From Camillea tinctor (taxonomy: Eukaryota; Ascomycota; Sordariomycetes; Xylariales; Xylariaceae): a stretch of DNA of 10,540 nucleotides. Shown here piece after piece: positions 7,021-10,540 of the stretch. The notes under the pieces are model-generated. The model did no database searches. It saw nothing but the letters and a program-made list of their open reading frames with translations, and had not been told where the DNA came from. Where the stretch lies: positions 1-10,540 of the forward strand of contig MU394202.1 of the NCBI GenBank assembly GCA_022578605.1. Direction: 5' to 3'. The position numbers were made by a program, and so were the translations under genes. The number at the start of each line of letters is the position of its first letter. The stretch's first letter is position 1.

Positions 7021-7330
7021 TTAACGCTAATAACCTTACCATCGCTAACACCCCCCCTTATAAAGTAGCCCTTTATAAGGTAGCTATTACTAACTAACCT
7101 TACTAGCAAGGCCTTAAAAAAAGCTAGCTACGGTAAGGCGCTAACCTCCCAGTCGGCGCAGAGGATTTCCTATGTAAATTTTTAACATGCAAGTATAAAG
7201 GCCTACAAAACCTCTTACTTTAGCTATCCTATAGTTTATATAAACTTAAGGTTGTAAATAGCTAGTTAGTTAGTTAGTTTTATCGCCCGCCCCGGACGTA
7301 AAATATATTATCATTATTATTATCATCATA
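7021..7330. repeat. Inner right arm of the long inverted repeat
   Basis: Reverse-complement partner of 6271-6580. It is less AT-mutated than the left arm near its outer end, where cgcccgccccggacg (7284-7298) faces a strongly AT-rich equivalent. It contains a run of gttag repeats (7263-7279) similar to words in the hAT arms. Confidence 0.65.
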
Positions 7331-7334
7331 GATA

Positions 7335-7526
7335 AGAAGGTGTTAGCAATAAGGAAATATGTAAGTCGGCAATAGCACCTTATAAAAAGCTACCTTATAA
7401 AAAGCTACCTTATAGAAAAAAAAGTGTTAATAATAGTAGGGTTATTAACAACAGTTACCTTATTAATAAAGCTATTAATAGTAAATATTTTAATTGCTAA
7501 CATTACTATTTAATTAATGCTTTTTA
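7335..7526. repeat. Outer right arm of the long inverted repeat
   Basis: Reverse-complement partner of 5873-6162. It carries one forward copy of the AAGTCGGCAATAGCACC motif (7363-7379) and a short tandem duplication of aaaagctaccttat (7384-7413). The arms end at about 7526, beyond which no match to the left side is seen. Confidence 0.65.
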
Positions 7527-7610
7527 GTTACTTAGCTGATAGTTGCATAATAAGGACAGGAAGTCACCATATACCCCGCACATAAATAGGTTGCGCTTTT
7601 TTGCGCAATT
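7527..7610. other. Unique, less-mutated edge with GC hairpin
   Basis: A short stretch of moderate composition (for example gtcaccatataccccgcac) between the inverted repeat and the AT-rich relic. It ends with TTGCGC-TTTTTT-GCGCAA (7591-7608), a 6 bp hairpin with a T-rich loop. After 7611 the sequence abruptly becomes extreme A/T. Function unknown. Confidence 0.45.
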
Positions 7611-10540
7611 TTAATTAGATAGTTTTTTTTTAAACACGAATATACAACCGTTTTTCGCATTTGTTATTGTTTTTATTTTTTTTAGTACGTATATTTATTA
7701 ATATTGATTAGTGTTGCTAAATATATAGTAATATAAATTTGCAAAGTAGAAGTTTTTTTAAATACTTTATATTTTTGTTTAAAAGTATAGCGATTTAAAG
7801 TAGATATAAGAAACTATTAAATTATTGTTAGTATTTTGTACTTTTATTTAAAGATATAGCAAAACAGGATATAGTAATAGCGATATTAGCATTTTTTTTA
7901 TATGTTAAATAAACGAGCTTTTTAAACATTTCGTTTTGCGACGTATAACTTGTATTTTTTTTTTAAAAAAACAATGATTTATATTACTTTTATTTTTAAA
8001 ACTATTATTATTTACGATGTTAAGCAATAGTTAACCAAGCTTTTTAACTTAAAAAGCCTAATAATAATAATAGTAATTTTAAAAAAAATAATAAAAAATT
8101 ATTAAAAATAATAATGTAGCAGCTTTAAAAAACTTAAACTGATTATAAAAGTTTATAATATTATTACTTGTAGTAAATTAAGGCGTTTTTTAAATTTTTA
8201 ACTTTTAAATGTTAAAATAAAAAACTTTTAATTATGTAATTAGTACCTTACAATAAAAAGTAACGTAAGCGCTAATTTTTATATAAAATATTAAAAATAA
8301 CGACTTTTATTTAATAGTTTTTATATTTTAAAAAGCGTTAATAAAATATTAAAAATGCTTTAAAAAATTTAAATAATATAACTTTAAACGAATATTACGG
8401 CAACTTTAGTTTGCACTTTATACGGCTATAATAAAATAAAATATTTACGTTAGTAAAGTTAACGAGAATTATGTAATATATTTCGACGCATTAATAAAAT
8501 AAAAATTTTTGTTAATGTTACTTTAGTATAAAGAAAACTTATATAAAGTTAAAAAAAGGTAGCTTTATTAATTAATATAGAAAATAATTGTTTTTAAGTT
8601 GTTTAAAAAAAAAGAAAAATAGCTTTATAATTTTTTTTTTAATTTTATTATACAATACGTTTTAATTTAAAAACTTTAATATATAACTTTAAATTAATAT
8701 TTTAAACCTTTATAAAAATAATTACGCTAAATTATTTATTATTAATAAAAAAGTAAAATTACGATTTTAAAATAATTAATTTATTAATAATAATTTTTTT
8801 ACTTAATTTTTAATACTTAATGCAATAAACTTTAAAACTATTAAATAGTTGCATTGTTTATAACTTTTTTATAATGCACATAGCAATATTACCTATGTTA
8901 TTAAACCTTTTAACTTTGCTACTTAAGCATATTTTCTTTACCCTTTTTTTACTTCTTTAAATAATTATAAAACCAAATAATACGGCATATGCAAGGTATT
9001 TTTTACATTAAAGAAACTTTAATATAAGTAATAACCCTTTTTTTTTTTTTTTAAAAAATATATTAAAAAATATACTTTTAAGTACGATTTTGTTTATAAT
9101 ATTAAAGTGCTACGTTAATAAACCGCTTTTTTTTAATATTTTTTCTTTATACTTATACTTTATTAAACTTTAATATATTTATAATTATATCTATTTATAA
9201 AAAGTAATTAAAGCTAAAAAAGCGCTGTATTTTTAAGTATATAATTATTATATTTATATATTTTTTTAAAATAAAAATATTTTTAAAGCTTTTTATATTA
9301 ATTACTTTTTTTAAGCTATTTAAATAAAAAGCAAAGGCTTATATAAAACTTTAAAAATTACGGGTTTTTTTTTTAATAAATTAACTACTTATTTTTAAAA
9401 GTAATAAATATAAATAAGCGTATATATTAATTAAAAATTAAAAAAAGTAATTTTATTATATAATTTTTTTAAAAAAGATTGTAAATAATATATATTTTCT
9501 TATAATTGTTAAATAGTTTAAAAAAGTATAAAATAAAAAAACAACTATATAAAAAAACTATATAATATTTTTAAAAATAAGTTTAAGTTTTTTTTAAATA
9601 TATGCTATATAATTAAAATTTGGTAAAGCTAATTTTATGCTATATTTTTAACAATTTTAACGAGCTAAGCAGCAATATATTTTTTATATAATATATTAAG
9701 GTATTAATGTTTTATTAATATATATTTTGTAATAAAACGCTATTTTAATATAAAATAAAACAAAGTTTAATATTATTATAATTAAATAGCAACTACATTT
9801 TTCGGTATAAAAGTAAAAAAAGTTAATAAAAACAAAACTGATTTAAAAATACTTTAAATTATGTTAAATAAACTATTTTTTTGTTAAAAAGCACTAAAGC
9901 TAAAGTTTTAAAAAAAGTAATAATTAATTATAACTATGTATTAAGCATGTTGCAATATTTTTTAACTATAATATGTACTTTTTAAGTTAATATACTAATT
10001 TAAAAACTTAACTAATAAGCTTTAAGCATTTATTAATACTTATAAAAACATTAAAAGTATTTATTAATATTTTATAATTAAAAAAAACAATAACAATAAT
10101 AATAATAAAACTTATTAATTTTATATTAACTGTAAATATTATCGTAATAATAAAAACAGTAAGTATTACTTTAAATAATAAATAAAAGTATAAAAGTGTA
10201 AATATTAAATATATAAAAAAAAAATATTAATTAATTAAATACTTTAAATAAAAATAAAAAAATGTAAAGTTATAGTAAAAAAACTAAAAAAAGTAAAGTA
10301 AAAAAAATTACGCAATATTTTTAGTAAATTATAAAAAAAATAAAAATGTAATTTTAAAATTAAAAATTAAAAAATAAAATGTGCATAAATAAAATATATA
10401 AAAAAGTAAACAATATATAATAATAGCTTATTTATGTAATTAAGTATTTTAATATTAAGTTAAATTAATTTATTAAGTAATAAACTTAATAATTAATACT
10501 TTTAATATTAATATTATTTTTATTTTTAACCAATATATAA
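7611..10540. other. Heavily RIP-decayed relic, no gene
   Basis: Nearly 3 kb of extreme A/T sequence with dense stops in all frames and no open frame worth reporting. Toward the right end it becomes A-rich on this strand (10261-10320: I count 36 A and 15 T), the reverse of the T-rich left part of the window. I recognise no transposon ends, RNA genes or tandem arrays, only short homopolymer and TA/TAA tracts. It is probably mutated transposable-element DNA of unknown type. Confidence 0.65.

Larger units (their letters stand above)
6662..7085 (+). repeat. tRNA-headed repeat unit, copy 2 (less mutated)
   Basis: Direct repeat of 5615-6067 and the better-preserved copy. After the tRNA-like head and a T-run comes a ~340 bp tail with short hairpins and repeated ctaataac / ctaacacc words. 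No protein-coding potential is convincing: a 67-codon minus-strand frame (6906-7109) lies across the tail and inverted-repeat junction and is not conserved in copy 1. The unit lies in the loop of the long inverted repeat. Confidence 0.7.

Noticed and set aside
6906..7109. 67-codon minus-strand frame
   Set aside because: It spans the tail of the tRNA-headed repeat and part of the inverted repeat, and the matching region of copy 1 does not keep the frame.
6163..7290. A second full hAT element containing the tRNA-like unit
   Set aside because: The left end is clear, but the candidate right end (tatcgcccgccccgg) does not match ATCACAACCCTG, and tatcgcc on both sides is a weak, imperfect duplication.
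1..10540. Mitochondrial or AT-rich protist genome
   Set aside because: CpA/TpG depletion with TpA excess, transition-type divergence between repeats and a hAT element fit RIP-mutated nuclear fungal DNA better, and no mitochondrial genes are seen. The alternative is not fully excluded.

Overview
The window looks like an AT-rich, gene-free repeat block from a filamentous ascomycete genome, of the kind produced by repeat-induced point mutation (RIP). Long stretches are almost pure A/T. TpA is abundant, and CpA/TpG are scarce compared with ApC/GpT. In positions 2221-2280, counted by hand, there are 15 TpA against 9 ApT and no CpA or TpG against 5 ApC/GpT. Duplicated segments in the window differ mostly by C/T and G/A transitions. 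No credible protein-coding gene is present: the longest ATG-initiated frame is 72 codons and is explained by a decayed repeat. The fungal assignment is inference from this mutation pattern; the species cannot be named.

Layout. Positions 1-361 are decayed AT-rich DNA. Positions 362-584 are one copy of a ~223 bp repeat. Positions 585-4094 are a heavily decayed relic. Positions 4095-4428 are less decayed and end in a strongly G-over-C strand-skewed stretch. Positions 4429-5612 are the second copy of the ~223 bp repeat, split by a complete 951 bp non-autonomous hAT-type DNA transposon (4579-5529). That transposon has 12 bp terminal inverted repeats and an exact 8 bp target duplication, and the unoccupied site is preserved in the first repeat copy. 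Both transposon arms carry four-unit arrays with the same 31-32-31 bp spacing.

Positions 5613-7610 form the best-preserved part. They hold two related tRNA-like Pol III units (5614-5695, mutated; 6661-6739, intact A and B boxes). Each is followed by a T-run terminator and a shared ~350-370 bp tail. A truncated 108 bp left end of a second hAT copy lies at 6163-6270. The second tRNA-like unit sits in the loop of a long, interrupted inverted repeat (left arm 5873-6580, right arm 7021-7526), built partly from a ~53-56 bp motif. Positions 7611-10540 return to extreme AT-rich decay with no recognisable gene.

Nothing here works together as a metabolic or defence system. The content is a nested record of duplication, transposition and mutation: tRNA-like repeat duplicated and inverted, hAT elements inserted, and the whole block mutated to different degrees. 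The items most worth follow-up are the phased subterminal arrays of the hAT element, the tRNA-like unit with a non-canonical anticodon arm, and the long inverted repeat around it.
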